Assembly: GCA_046724665.1 (NCBI GenBank)
Contig: JBKOWZ010000199.1
Location: forward strand, 1 to 53,122
Direction of reading: 5' to 3'
DNA length: 53,122 nucleotides
Source: Actinocrinis sp046724665
GTDB taxonomy: Bacteria; Actinomycetota; Actinomycetes; Streptomycetales; Catenulisporaceae
Part shown: positions 32,368 to 43,945 of the stretch, piece by piece
Position numbering within the stretch: position 1 is the first letter of the stretch
Layout of the letters: each line of letters starts with the position of its first letter
Program-made: the position numbers and the translations under genes
The notes under the pieces: model-generated
The model's database searches: none
Told to the model about the DNA's origin: nothing
The model's input: the letters and a program-made list of their open reading frames with translations, nothing else

Positions 32368-33393
32368 GTGCCGATCACCATGGCAGACGTCGCCGCCCGC
32401 GCCGGGGTCAGCAAGACCACGGTCTCGCGGGTGCTCAATGGGAAGGGCGAACTCGATCCGGCCACCGCCGCGCGGGTTCGCCAGGTCATCGCGGAGCTCG
32501 GCTATGTGCCGAGCGCCGGGGCGGTGAGCCTGGCTCGCGGCCGCACCCGCGTGCTGGGCATGCTCGTGCCCTCGGTCAGCTGGCCGTGGATCGGCGAGGT
32601 GCTCCAGGGCGTCGCCGACGCGGTCGAGGAGGAGGGCTACGGCCTGCTGCTGTTCAGTTGCAGCAAGGGCGAGGAATCGCTCCAGCGCTTCGCGTCGCAG
32701 GCCTCTGCGAAGTCCTTCGACGGGCTGCTGGTGATAGAGCCCGAGGGCACCCTGGACTTCATCGCCGGCCTGCACCGCGGCGGGCTGCCGGTCGTGCTCA
32801 TCGACGACCGCGGCCACCAGCCGGAGTTCCCGTCGGTGGCCACCACCAACCGCTCCGGGGCGCAGGACGCCGCCCGGCACCTGCTGCGGATCGGCCGCAG
32901 GCGGCCGGTCGTGGTCGCCGGCCCGGAGGATCTCGGCTGCACCCAGGAGCGGCTGGCCGGGTTCGCCGAGCTCTACGCCGAGGCCGGACTCCCGCTGGAA
33001 CCCTGGCGCGTGGTGGACGGGGACTTCACCTTCGAGGGCGGCCGGGCGCAGATCGGCCGGCTGCTGCGCTCCGCACGGCACCTGAACGCCGAGCCGGGCT
33101 TCGACGCGGTGTTCGCGCACAACGACCTGTCCGCGGCCGGGGCGATCCAGGCGCTGCGCGAGGCCGGGCTGCGCGTGCCGGCGGACGTCGCCGTCGTCGG
33201 GTTCGACGACGTCCCGCAGGCCTCGCACACCGACCCGCCGCTGACCACCGTGCACCAGCCGCTGCGCGAGATGGGAGAGACCGCGGCGCGCGCGCTCATG
33301 GGCCACTTCGACGGCAGCCCGCTGACCGTGGAGCCGATCGTCCTGCCCACCACGCTGGTCGTGCGGGGCTCGACCGAGCCGCACGCGACCTGA
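32368..33393 (+). CDS. LacI-family transcriptional regulator
   Basis: A 341-residue LacI repressor: headpiece about residues 4-54 (TMADVAARAGVSKTTVSRVLNGKGELDPATAARV), then the periplasmic-binding-protein-like core (VLGMLVPSVSWPWIGEVLQGV to LTTVHQPLREMGETAARALMGHF and LVVRGST). GTG 32368 follows GAGGAGGG at ideal spacing. It starts the cluster that continues with the ABC importer genes 158 bases later, and a double operator lies upstream, so it probably controls itself and the importer genes. Its ligand should be an imported oligosaccharide; this is inferred from context. Confidence 0.93.
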   Translation: MPITMADVAARAGVSKTTVSRVLNGKGELDPATAARVRQVIAELGYVPSAGAVSLARGRTRVLGMLVPSVSWPWIGEVLQGVADAVEEEGYGLLLFSCSKGEESLQRFASQASAKSFDGLLVIEPEGTLDFIAGLHRGGLPVVLIDDRGHQPEFPSVATTNRSGAQDAARHLLRIGRRRPVVVAGPEDLGCTQERLAGFAELYAEAGLPLEPWRVVDGDFTFEGGRAQIGRLLRSARHLNAEPGFDAVFAHNDLSAAGAIQALREAGLRVPADVAVVGFDDVPQASHTDPPLTTVHQPLREMGETAARALMGHFDGSPLTVEPIVLPTTLVVRGSTEPHAT

Positions 33394-33551
33394 CGGCGGC
33401 GCGGCCGCGCCTGGCGACCCGTACCGAAACGCTCGACATCCAACGCTCGAAATCCACAGTTCCGCACCGCGACGCATGACAAGTCAGCCACACCCCATCA
33501 ACACGGCGAGCCGCACTCCACAGTGGCCAAGCAACGTCGAAATGAGGACCC

Positions 33552-35237
33552 ATGCGTGTGAACCGCTCAATCACCGCCGTCTTGGCAGGCAGCCTGGCGG
33601 TCGCCTCGCTGACCGCCTGCGGCGGCAGTTCGTCGGGCAACGGCAACGGCGCCAAGGGCAAGGGCTCGACCGGCGTGTTGAACATCAGCATGCCCGACGG
33701 CGCGTCCGAGAAGAACAACAACAACCCCTACCTGGCCACCTCCGCTGCCTCGCACCTGGGCTACCGGTACGTCGTCTACGAACCCATGGCCATGGTGAAC
33801 CTGACCGACCCCTCGTCGAAGCCGACGCCGTGGCTGGCCACCTCGTGGACCTTCACCCCGGACTACAAGTCGGTCACCTTCGCGGTGCGCAGCGGCGTGA
33901 CCTTCTCCGACGGCAGCCCGATGACCGCCGGCGACGTCGCGTACTCCTTCTCGATCCTCAAGCAGTACGCCGCGCTGAACTCCAACGCGCTGCCGATCGA
34001 CTCGGTGAGCGTCTCGGGCGGCAACGTCACGGTCAACTTCACCACCTCGGTGTTCGTCACCCAGGCCAAGGTGCTGTCCACCTTCGTGGTGCCGAAGAAG
34101 ATCTGGTCCGCGATGAAGGACCCGACCACGGACACCGTGACCAGCCCGGTGGGCACCGGCCCGTACGTCTTCAAGACCTTCACCCCGCAGACGATCACCC
34201 TGACCCTGCGCACCAGCGGCTACTGGCAGCCGCTGCCGAAGGTCACCGAGCTGCACTACAGCACCTACACTGGCAACGACACCGAGACCCAGGCGCTGGT
34301 GACCGGCGCCACCGAGTGGAGCTACGTCTTCATCCCGGACGCCAAGACCGTCTTCGCCGGCCGCGACCCGCACTACAAGCTGTGGTTCCCGCCGTCGCTG
34401 AGCGCGGACGGGCTGTGGTTCAACACCACGGTCAAGCCGTGGGACAACCAGTACCTGCGCCAGGCGGTCGGCATGGTGATCAACCGGGCTGACATCTTCA
34501 ACCAGGGCGAGGCAGGCTACTTCAAGCCGCAGATCGACAACGTCACCGGCCTGCCGTCGCCCGCCGGCGACACCTTCGTGGCCGCGCAGTACAAGGGTGT
34601 CAACGGCCAGAAGACCCCGGCCGAGGCCAAGGCGCTGCTGACCGCGCACGGCTTCACCTACGCGGGTGACACCCTGAAGGACGCGACCGGCAAGCCGGTC
34701 ACGCTGACCGTCACCGACCCGGCCGGGTGGAGCGACTACCAGACCGACCTGTCGATCATCAAGGACAACCTCAAGCAGATCGGCATCGAGGTCAGCATCG
34801 ACAAGGCCGACACCGACGCCTGGTTCACCAACATCGCCAACGGCAAGTTCCAGGCCGCGATGCACTGGAGCAACGGCGGCGCCACCCCGTACGACATGTA
34901 CGAGAACATCATGGACGGGGAGATCCTGACGCCGATCGGCAAGCCGGCCAACTCCGGCAACTACGGGCGCTTCAACAGCCCGCAGGCCACCGCGGCGCTC
35001 AAGGCCTACGCCACCGCCAGCGACGACGCCAGCCGCACCGCGGCGCTGGCCACGGTCGAGCAGATCATGGTCGAGCAGGCGCCGATGATCCCGACCTCGG
35101 CGGGCAACTACGGCGCCGAGTACTCGACCAAGCACTGGGTCGGCTGGCCGGACGAGTCGAACTCGTACATGCCGATCCAGCCGACGCTGACCCAGTCGCT
35201 CGCCGTGATCATGCACCTGACCCCCGCCACGTCCTGA
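33552..35237 (+). CDS. ABC transporter substrate-binding lipoprotein, family 5 (Opp/Dpp type)
   Basis: A 561-residue lipoprotein (lipobox SLTAC, Cys23) with the cluster C solute-binding fold: YEPMAMVNL, LATSWTFTPDYKSVTFAVRSGVTFSDGSPMTAGDVAYSF, GTGPYVFK, and LRQAVGMVINRADI. Family members bind peptides, nickel or, in many soil and thermophilic bacteria, beta-gluco-oligosaccharides. Position between glycosidase genes and with GH1 at the operon end makes an oligosaccharide the best guess. ATG 33552 follows TGAGGA. A 20-bp perfect hairpin separates it from the next gene, which may keep its expression above the rest. Confidence 0.9.
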   Translation: MRVNRSITAVLAGSLAVASLTACGGSSSGNGNGAKGKGSTGVLNISMPDGASEKNNNNPYLATSAASHLGYRYVVYEPMAMVNLTDPSSKPTPWLATSWTFTPDYKSVTFAVRSGVTFSDGSPMTAGDVAYSFSILKQYAALNSNALPIDSVSVSGGNVTVNFTTSVFVTQAKVLSTFVVPKKIWSAMKDPTTDTVTSPVGTGPYVFKTFTPQTITLTLRTSGYWQPLPKVTELHYSTYTGNDTETQALVTGATEWSYVFIPDAKTVFAGRDPHYKLWFPPSLSADGLWFNTTVKPWDNQYLRQAVGMVINRADIFNQGEAGYFKPQIDNVTGLPSPAGDTFVAAQYKGVNGQKTPAEAKALLTAHGFTYAGDTLKDATGKPVTLTVTDPAGWSDYQTDLSIIKDNLKQIGIEVSIDKADTDAWFTNIANGKFQAAMHWSNGGATPYDMYENIMDGEILTPIGKPANSGNYGRFNSPQATAALKAYATASDDASRTAALATVEQIMVEQAPMIPTSAGNYGAEYSTKHWVGWPDESNSYMPIQPTLTQSLAVIMHLTPATS

Positions 35238-35325
35238 CGGACGGACCAGGCTCGCAGAGCCTGGTCAACGCAGCCTCCTGTCGAGCCGGCCGGGTTCGGC
35301 CGCACTCCGAAACCGGCCACGACAG

Positions 35326-35373
35326 CCCCCTCGCGGGGACCGCGCCCGAGCCCGCGCGGTCCCCGCGAGGGGG
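35326..35373 (+). terminator. 20-bp perfect hairpin between binding-protein and ATPase genes
   Basis: Arms 35326-35345 (starting CCCCCTCGCGGGG) and 35354-35373 (ending CCCCGCGAGGGGG) are fully complementary with an 8-base loop. It lies 89 bases after the binding-protein stop. In operons such hairpins act as partial terminators or protect the upstream mRNA end. Confidence 0.75.
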
Positions 35374-35423
35374 CACCGCGGCGGGCGGCGACGGGCATCA
35401 TCCGAGGAGATGGCAGAGACGAG

Positions 35424-36568
<1,145 letters not shown>

Positions 36569-36572
<4 letters not shown>

Positions 36573-37549
36573 GGTACTTCGCCCAACGCCTCGTCTTCTA
36601 CATCTTCACCGCCTGGGCCGCGGTCACCATCAACTTCTTCGTGCCGCGGCTGACACCGGGCAACCCGGTGGACTCGCTGATCGCCGAGTACCAGGGCACG
36701 ATCAGCACCCAGGCGGTGCACTCGCTGACCGTGCTGTTCGGCCTGGACAAGCAGGAGAGCCTCTGGCAGCAGTACCTGCACTACCTCGGCCAGCTCGCCC
36801 ACGGCGACATGGGCATCTCCTTCCACAACTTCCCGACGCCGGTCTCCTCGGTGCTGGCGCAGGAACTGCCCTGGACGGTCATCCTGGTCGGCGTCTCGAC
36901 CGTGCTCAGCTTCGCCGTCGGGACGCTGCTCGGCGTGATCGTCGGCTGGCGCCGCGGCGGCCTGGCCGACCTGCTGATGCCCATCACCACCTTCTTCGCC
37001 TCCATCCCCTACTTCTGGCTGGCGCTGCTGGCGATCGCCGCCTTCACCGGCGTCAACAGCTTCCTGCCGTCGGCCGGCGGATACGACCAGGGTCTGGTGC
37101 CCGGCTGGAGCGGCGAGTTCGTCTCCAGCGCGATCAACCACAGCCTGCTGCCCGCCGCGACGATCATCGTCACGTCGGTGGCCGGCTGGCTCATGGGCAT
37201 GCGCAACATGGTGGTCACCGTCAGCAGCGAGGACTACGTGACCGTCGCGCACGCCAAGGGCCTGACCGAGCGGCGGGTGATGCTCGGCTACGCCGCGCGC
37301 AACGCGATGCTGCCGAGCGTCTCCGGGTTCGGCATGGCGCTCGGCCTGGTGGTCGGCGGGACCTTCCTGGTCGAGTACGTGTTCTCCTATCCGGGCGTCG
37401 GCCTCGAGCTGGTCACCTCGATCGGGCAGAAGGACTACCCGGTCATGCAGGGGATCTTCCTGGTGATCACGCTCTCCGTACTGGCCGCCAACTTCCTGGC
37501 CGACCTCGCCTACATGGCGCTGGACCCGCGAACCCGTAGGGAGGGCTGA
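36569..37549 (+). CDS. ABC transporter permease (OppB/DppB type)
   Basis: A 326-residue inner-membrane permease with six predicted helices. It opens RYFAQRLVFYIFTAWAAVTINFF as in DppB, and carries the EAA loop AHAKGLTERRVMLGYAARNAMLPSV that contacts the ATPase. VEYVFSYPGVGLEL is a conserved late segment. Length and pattern are normal for the family. It starts within the ATPase stop (ATGA) and is followed 2 bases after its stop by the second permease. Forms the membrane channel with the next gene product. Confidence 0.92.
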
Positions 37550-37551
37550 CG

Positions 37552-38604
37552 ATGGCAGTCACCGCGCCCGGCGTGGACGCCGTCACGCCGCAGGAACCCG
37601 TCGCCGGCTCGGCCGCCGCGACGCCCCGGCGGCTGCGCATGCGCCTGCTGTCCAACCGCAAGGTGGCCGTGGGCCTGGCGATCCTGTCCGTCTTCGTGCT
37701 GATCGCGATCATCGGGCCCTACATCGCCCCGTACGATCCCTCGGCCCGCAGCAACGCCATCCTCCAGGGGCCCTCCGGCAGGCACTGGTTCGGCACCACC
37801 CACATCGGCCAGGACATCTTCAGCCAGGTGCTGGCCGGCACCCGCAGCGTGGTGTTCGTGGGCTTCTTCGCCGGGGTGGTCGCCACGGTCATCGCGGTGC
37901 TCTTCGGCGTGTCCTCCGGCTATCTCGGCGGAGCCGGCGGCGAGGGACTTTCCGCGGTCTCCAACGTCTTCCTGGTCATCCCCGCGCTGCCGCTGATCAT
38001 CATCATCACCACCGCCATCCCGAGCGGCGGCGACTGGGTGATCGCGCTGGTGATCGGCCTGACCTCCTGGGCCTGGGGCGCCCGGGTGCTGCGCGCCCAG
38101 ACGCTCTCCCTGCGCAGGCGCGACTTCGTCGAGGCCGCGCGCGCGGCCGGCGAGCCGATCCGGCGGATCATCCTGTTCGAGATCCTGCCGAACCTCACCG
38201 CCATCATCGCCTCCTCCTTCGTCGGCACCGTGATCTACGCGATCATGACGGAGGTCGCGCTGGCGTTCATCGGCGTGCACGGCCTCTCCGAGTGGAACTG
38301 GGGCGCGATCCTGTTCTGGGCGCAGAGCCAGGAGGCCCTGGCCATCGGCGCCTGGTGGTGGTTCGTCCCGGCGGGCCTGGCCATCGCGCTGCTCGGCACC
38401 GCGCTCTCGCTGCTCAACTTCGGCATCGACGAACTGGTCAACCCGCGGCTGCGCAGCAGCGGCAGCCTGAAGGTGCGCGACTTCACCGGCCGCAAGGTGC
38501 GCATGCGCGTCGGCTTCACCCCCGTCCTGGCCCACAGCGGCCCCGGCGCCGACCCCCGCGGCATCGAAATCGTCGAGACGAGCAGCGAGGACGGCGCCCG
38601 ATGA
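37552..38604 (+). CDS. ABC transporter permease (OppC/DppC type)
   Basis: A 350-residue permease with an N-terminal cytoplasmic tail of about 35 residues, then helix 1 (VAVGLAILSVFVLIAIIGPYIAP). Family segments include WFGTTHIGQDIFSQVLAGTRSVVFVGF, the EAA loop EAARAAGEPIRRIILFEILPNL and LNFGIDELVNPRL. The C-terminus (VRDFTGRKVRMRVGFTPVL...) is longer than in DppC. ATG 37552 has GGGAGGG upstream. Its stop overlaps the next start (ATGA). Partner of the preceding permease. Confidence 0.92.
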   Translation: MAVTAPGVDAVTPQEPVAGSAAATPRRLRMRLLSNRKVAVGLAILSVFVLIAIIGPYIAPYDPSARSNAILQGPSGRHWFGTTHIGQDIFSQVLAGTRSVVFVGFFAGVVATVIAVLFGVSSGYLGGAGGEGLSAVSNVFLVIPALPLIIIITTAIPSGGDWVIALVIGLTSWAWGARVLRAQTLSLRRRDFVEAARAAGEPIRRIILFEILPNLTAIIASSFVGTVIYAIMTEVALAFIGVHGLSEWNWGAILFWAQSQEALAIGAWWWFVPAGLAIALLGTALSLLNFGIDELVNPRLRSSGSLKVRDFTGRKVRMRVGFTPVLAHSGPGADPRGIEIVETSSEDGAR

Positions 38605-39671
38605 GCACGATCACGACCATGGACGACGCGGTACTGGAGATCGACGGGCTCAGCGTGGACTACGGCGTCGGCGAGTCCGCAGTCCGCGCGGTCAGCGACG
38701 TGAAGCTGTCGCTGCGCCGCGGCGAGGTGCTGGGCCTGGCGGGAGAGAGCGGCAGCGGCAAGTCCACGCTCGCCTACGGCCTGACCCGGCTGCTGCCCCC
38801 GCCGGGCGTGGTCGCCTCCGGCAGGGTGCTCTACCACCCCGGCGACGGCGCCGATCCGGTCGATGTGCTCGCGCTCAGCCCCGCCGGGCTGCGCAGGTTC
38901 CGCTGGGCGCAGACCGCGATCGTGTTCCAGGCCGCGATGAACGCGCTCAACCCGGTGGACAAGATCTCCAGGCAGCTGACCGACGTGATCCGCACGCACC
39001 GGCCCGGCCTCGGCCGCGCCGAGCGGACCGACCGCGCCCGCGAGCTGCTCGGCCTGGTCGGCATCCCGCAGGACCGGCTGGACAGCTATCCGCACCAGTT
39101 GTCCGGCGGCATGCGGCAGCGGGTGATGATCGGCATGGCGCTCGCGCTCGAACCGAGAGTGGTCATCATGGACGAGCCGACCACCGCGCTCGACGTGGTG
39201 ATGCAGCGTCAGGTCCTGGCCGTCTTCAGCAGGCTGCGCCGCACGCTGGACTTCTCGGTGGTCTTCATCACCCACGACCTGTCGCTGCTGGTCGAGTTCG
39301 CCGACCGGATCGCCATCATGTACGGCGGGCGCATCGTCGAGGAGGCGCCCGCCGCGCAGATCTACCGCGAGCCGCTGCACCCTTACAGCGACGGCCTGCT
39401 GCACTCCTTCCCCGCCCTGCGCGGCCCGCGCCGCGAGCTGACCGGCATCCCGGGCTCGCCGCCCGACCCGCGGTCGCTGCCGCCGGGCTGCGCGTTCCAC
39501 CCCCGCTGCCCCAAGGCCTTCGAGCCGTGCGACTCGCGGGTCCCGGTCCTCGGCACGCCTACGGCCGTGGCCGGCGCCCGGCGTACCGTGGCCTGCTGGC
39601 TGCACCCGGTCGCCGGCGCCGAAGCCGGCCCCCGTACCGTCGAGACCACCGAGAGCAGCACTTCCGCCTGA
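38601..39671 (+). CDS. ABC transporter ATP-binding protein (OppD/DppD type)
   Basis: A 356-residue ATPase, second of the importer. Walker A GESGSGKST (about 48-56), Q-loop IVFQAAMNALNP (with the AAMNALNP form of DppD), signature LSGGMRQRVMIGMAL, Walker B VVIMDEPTTALD, H-loop FITHD, and the C-terminal CAFHPRCPKAFEPC ... CWLHP cysteine cluster. ATG 38601 overlaps the permease stop. The gene order binding protein-ATPase-permease-permease-ATPase is unusual, since both ATPases normally lie together. The GH1 gene follows after 76 bases. Confidence 0.92.
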   Translation: MSTITTMDDAVLEIDGLSVDYGVGESAVRAVSDVKLSLRRGEVLGLAGESGSGKSTLAYGLTRLLPPPGVVASGRVLYHPGDGADPVDVLALSPAGLRRFRWAQTAIVFQAAMNALNPVDKISRQLTDVIRTHRPGLGRAERTDRARELLGLVGIPQDRLDSYPHQLSGGMRQRVMIGMALALEPRVVIMDEPTTALDVVMQRQVLAVFSRLRRTLDFSVVFITHDLSLLVEFADRIAIMYGGRIVEEAPAAQIYREPLHPYSDGLLHSFPALRGPRRELTGIPGSPPDPRSLPPGCAFHPRCPKAFEPCDSRVPVLGTPTAVAGARRTVACWLHPVAGAEAGPRTVETTESSTSA

Positions 39672-39747
39672 CCCCGCTCCATCCCGACGCGAGCATCAGC
39701 GCCCTACGCACGGGGGACGGTGCCGCACCGCCCGAATCAGGAGACTC

Positions 39748-41187
<1,440 letters not shown>

Positions 41188-41206
41188 GGCTCGACATCCA
41201 CGGTCC

Positions 41207-41247
41207 GCGTGTCAGGCCGCCGCACCCTTCGCGGCGGCCTGACACGC
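41207..41247. terminator. Strong terminator after the GH1 gene
   Basis: Arms GCGTGTCAGGCCGCCGC (41207-41223) and GCGGCGGCCTGACACGC (41231-41247) form a perfect 17-bp stem with a 7-base loop. It lies 19 bases after the GH1 stop and 4 bases before the convergent DUF1062 stop, so it can end transcription both ways. Confidence 0.88.
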
Positions 41248-41251
41248 TTCG

Positions 41252-41866
41252 CTACCCCGCCTGACGCGCCCCGTCAACGGTGAATGCGAAGTCCCGGTGC
41301 GCCTTGGCGTCCAGCGACAACGGCAGCCGGATACGCCCGTCCGCCACCATGCGCCGCACCACGCCGCGGCTGAGGCCGAGGCCGAGCATGAGCAGCCGTT
41401 CGACGCGCACCGGCACGGGCAGCTCGAAGCCGACCAGCACTGTGAGCGGCTCCGGGTCGTCCGGCGAGTAGAAGGGCATGTCCGTGTCGAACTGCCAGGT
41501 GCCGGTCCAGTCGAGGCGGTACCCGTTCTTCACGGCCAGCGACACGTTCATCGTCAGCTCACGCACCATGGCCGGGTCGTTGGTCTCGTACGCCAGCTGG
41601 CGCGCGTGCTCCAGCGACTGCACGTGGACGCGTTCGTGAACGGGCACCTTCGTGGTCCGGCCGCACGCCGCGCAGCACAGCAGCAGCCAGACATCGAGCA
41701 GCTTGCCGTTCGCGTTGACGCGGAACTTGCCTGAGGGATGGTGGCGGGTGCTGGAGCAGTCCGAGCAGGGCTTCACGACGGCGGGCAGGCCGGATTCGCG
41801 CACGGCCCACAGCGCCTTGCGATTGATATTCAATGATTTATTCGATTTCGGGCAGGGGGAGCTCAC
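41252..41866 (-). CDS. DUF1062 family protein
   Basis: A 204-residue protein of the DUF1062 family, function unknown. The N-terminal half has two CxxC pairs (PCSDCSS and CCAACGR) that look like a zinc ribbon, around FRVNANGKLLDVWLLLCC. The middle has RVHVQSLEHARQLAYETNDPAMVRELTMN, and the C-terminal part is an S4-like stretch, VERLLMLGLGLSRGVVRRMVADGRIRLP, that could bind RNA. GTG 41866 has no clear ribosome site; the AT-rich start, down to TTG at about 41833, may be promoter DNA instead, so the true start could lie a few codons in. Confidence 0.85.
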   Translation of the reverse strand: MSSPCPKSNKSLNINRKALWAVRESGLPAVVKPCSDCSSTRHHPSGKFRVNANGKLLDVWLLLCCAACGRTTKVPVHERVHVQSLEHARQLAYETNDPAMVRELTMNVSLAVKNGYRLDWTGTWQFDTDMPFYSPDDPEPLTVLVGFELPVPVRVERLLMLGLGLSRGVVRRMVADGRIRLPLSLDAKAHRDFAFTVDGARQAG

Positions 41867-42094
41867 GCGGACCGAGCCGCGGCTCCGGGATCTGGAGGGT
41901 GCACACAGGGGCGCGTCGCCCGGGCCGAGTCGTCAGGCTCCGGGGTCAACCGCGCGACGGTTCAACCGCGAATGTGTGGCAGCGTCACAGATCCATGCGG
42001 GCCATCGTCTACAAGGCGACGCCCTTCGTCAACTACTTTTCGCCTGTCCGCCGACGCGCCGACGCCGACGGACAGGCTCAACGTCCTGCCTCTG
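41867..42094. other. Intergenic region downstream of lactate permease
   Basis: 228 bases between the permease stop and the DUF1062 start, both on the minus strand. A hairpin at 42042-42077 and the DUF1062 promoter are expected here. I see nothing else. Confidence 0.4.
42042..42077 (-). terminator. Hairpin after the lactate permease gene
   Basis: Arms GCCTGTCCG (42042-42050) and CGGACAGGC (42069-42077) pair over 9 bp around an 18-base loop, 17 bases past the permease stop in the direction of transcription. Confidence 0.55.
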
Positions 42095-43732
42095 CTACGG
42101 GATGATCCACGACATCGCCGCCGTGGACTGCACGCCGACGATCAGGCTCATGCCGGCCAGCAGGAGCAGGCTCCACGGCAGCATCTTGCGGAAGAGCTGG
42201 CCCTCGCCGCCGGTCAGTCCGGTGGCTCCGGCGGCGATGGTCAGGTTCTGGAGCGAGATCATCTTGCCGACCACGCCGCCGGAGGCGTTCGCGGCGGCCA
42301 GCAGCGTCGGGCTGAGGCCCGCCTTGTTGGCGGCGGTCACCTGGAGCGCGCCGAACAGCGAGTTCGAGGACGTGTCCGAGCCGGTGAGCGCGACCCCGAG
42401 CCAGCCGATGATCGGCGAGAGCAGGGCGAAGGCGTGCCCGGCGCTGGCGGCCCAGGTGCCCAGGGTCGCGGTCTGCCCGCTGGTGTTCATCACGAACGAC
42501 AGGGCCAGCAGCCCGGCGACGGCGACGATCGCCCCGCGCAGCCGGACCAGCACGCGCCAGTACGCGCCGAGGGCCGCGCGCGGCGTGACGCGTAGCAGCG
42601 CCATGGTGATCAGACCCGAGATGAGCAGCAGCGTGCCGGTGGTGGCGAGGTAGTTGAACTTGAAGATCGTCAGCGTGGAGACCTTGCCGCTCGAACTGAG
42701 CACGTGCAGACCGGGCCAGTTGAACGACCGCGTGGCCGAGTTGAGCGCGTTGCCGATCAGCGACCACTGCGTCAGGACGAAGATCGCGACGATCACCAGG
42801 TACGGGGCGTAGGCGCGCAGCACCTCCGCGCGCGTCGGGCGCAGTTCCAACCTGCGCCGCAGCATCGGGTCCGGCTCATCGACGGACCCGCCCGCGATCG
42901 CCGGCACGGTACGGAACGCCGCCGCCGGGCGGGTGCGAGCGACCATGGCCACGACGCAGGCGCTGAACATCGCCGCACCGATGTCGGCCAGCGGCATCGC
43001 GACGTAGTTCGCGACGGCGAACTGGGCCACGGCGAAGGAGATGCCAGCCGCCAGGGCCGGCCACCACGCCTCGCGCAGCCCCCGGCGTCCGTCGGCCACG
43101 GCGACCAGCAGCAGCGGGACGAACAGCGCGAGGATCGGCACCTGGCGCCCGGCCATCGAGCCGAGGTCCGCCGAGGGCAGGCCGGTGACCTTGGCCAGCG
43201 TGGTGATCGGCAGTCCGAGCGGCCCGAACGCCGCCGGGACGGTGTTGGCCACCAGCGCGATGGACGCCGACTTGAGCGGCTTGAAGCCGACCGCGATCAG
43301 CATCACCGTGGTGATCGCGACCGGCGTGCCCTGGCCGGCGAGCGCCTCGAGCAGCGAGCCGAAGCAGAACGCGATGACGATCGCTTGGACCCGCTGGTCC
43401 CCGCTCACTCGTGCGAAGCTGCCGCTGAGCAGGTTGAAGTGCCCTGTCTCCACGGTCATCTGATAGATCCAGATGGCCGTCACGAAGGTCCAGGCGAGCG
43501 GGAAGAGCCCGAAGGCCGCGCCCTGGCTGGCGGCCAGCGCGACCTGGCCGACCGGCATGGGATAGACCAGCGCCGCCACCAGCGCGGCGACGCCCAGCGC
43601 GCCGAGCGACGCCTTCCACGCCTGCGTCCGCGCGATGCCGAGCAGCGCGAACAGCGTGGCCACAGGCAGGGTGGCCAGGAGCGCGCTCCAGGCCAGCGAG
43701 TGTGCGAGCGGGTCAAGGACTTGTCTGTACAC
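42095..43732 (-). CDS. lctP: L-lactate permease
   Basis: A 545-residue inner-membrane transporter of the LctP family, taking up lactate (and often glycolate) with protons. About 13-14 hydrophobic segments are visible. Family segments include FGSLLEALAGQGTPVAITTVMLIAVGF, NTVPAAFGPLGLPITTLAKVTGL, LSPIIGWLGVALTGSDTSSNSLFGALQ and NASGGVVGKMISLQNLTIAAGATGL. GTG 43732 has GAGGTGA upstream. No lactate dehydrogenase or LldR-type regulator gene is next to it; it stands alone. Confidence 0.94.
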   Translation of the reverse strand: MYRQVLDPLAHSLAWSALLATLPVATLFALLGIARTQAWKASLGALGVAALVAALVYPMPVGQVALAASQGAAFGLFPLAWTFVTAIWIYQMTVETGHFNLLSGSFARVSGDQRVQAIVIAFCFGSLLEALAGQGTPVAITTVMLIAVGFKPLKSASIALVANTVPAAFGPLGLPITTLAKVTGLPSADLGSMAGRQVPILALFVPLLLVAVADGRRGLREAWWPALAAGISFAVAQFAVANYVAMPLADIGAAMFSACVVAMVARTRPAAAFRTVPAIAGGSVDEPDPMLRRRLELRPTRAEVLRAYAPYLVIVAIFVLTQWSLIGNALNSATRSFNWPGLHVLSSSGKVSTLTIFKFNYLATTGTLLLISGLITMALLRVTPRAALGAYWRVLVRLRGAIVAVAGLLALSFVMNTSGQTATLGTWAASAGHAFALLSPIIGWLGVALTGSDTSSNSLFGALQVTAANKAGLSPTLLAAANASGGVVGKMISLQNLTIAAGATGLTGGEGQLFRKMLPWSLLLLAGMSLIVGVQSTAAMSWIIP

Positions 43733-43945
43733 GCGTCACCTCGGGCATGGTCGGCTCAGAGCGATTCCGCGCGCAACTTGCCGCGTCCGTCTGAGTCTCC
43801 ATGCCTGAATGCGCAGACACTCCTCTGATGTTGCTCAATTGCGCCATGAATTGACGGTACGTCAGCCCAAACCACCGCTTACCACCCGTACCGTCCGCCA
43901 CCACCCGTACCACCCGCCACTACCACGCCGGCTCGGCGTCGCCTG

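Noticed and set aside
41833..41866. AT-rich DUF1062 gene start as a mobile element boundary
   Set aside because: No inverted repeats, target duplication or transposase; more likely promoter DNA or a variable N-terminus.
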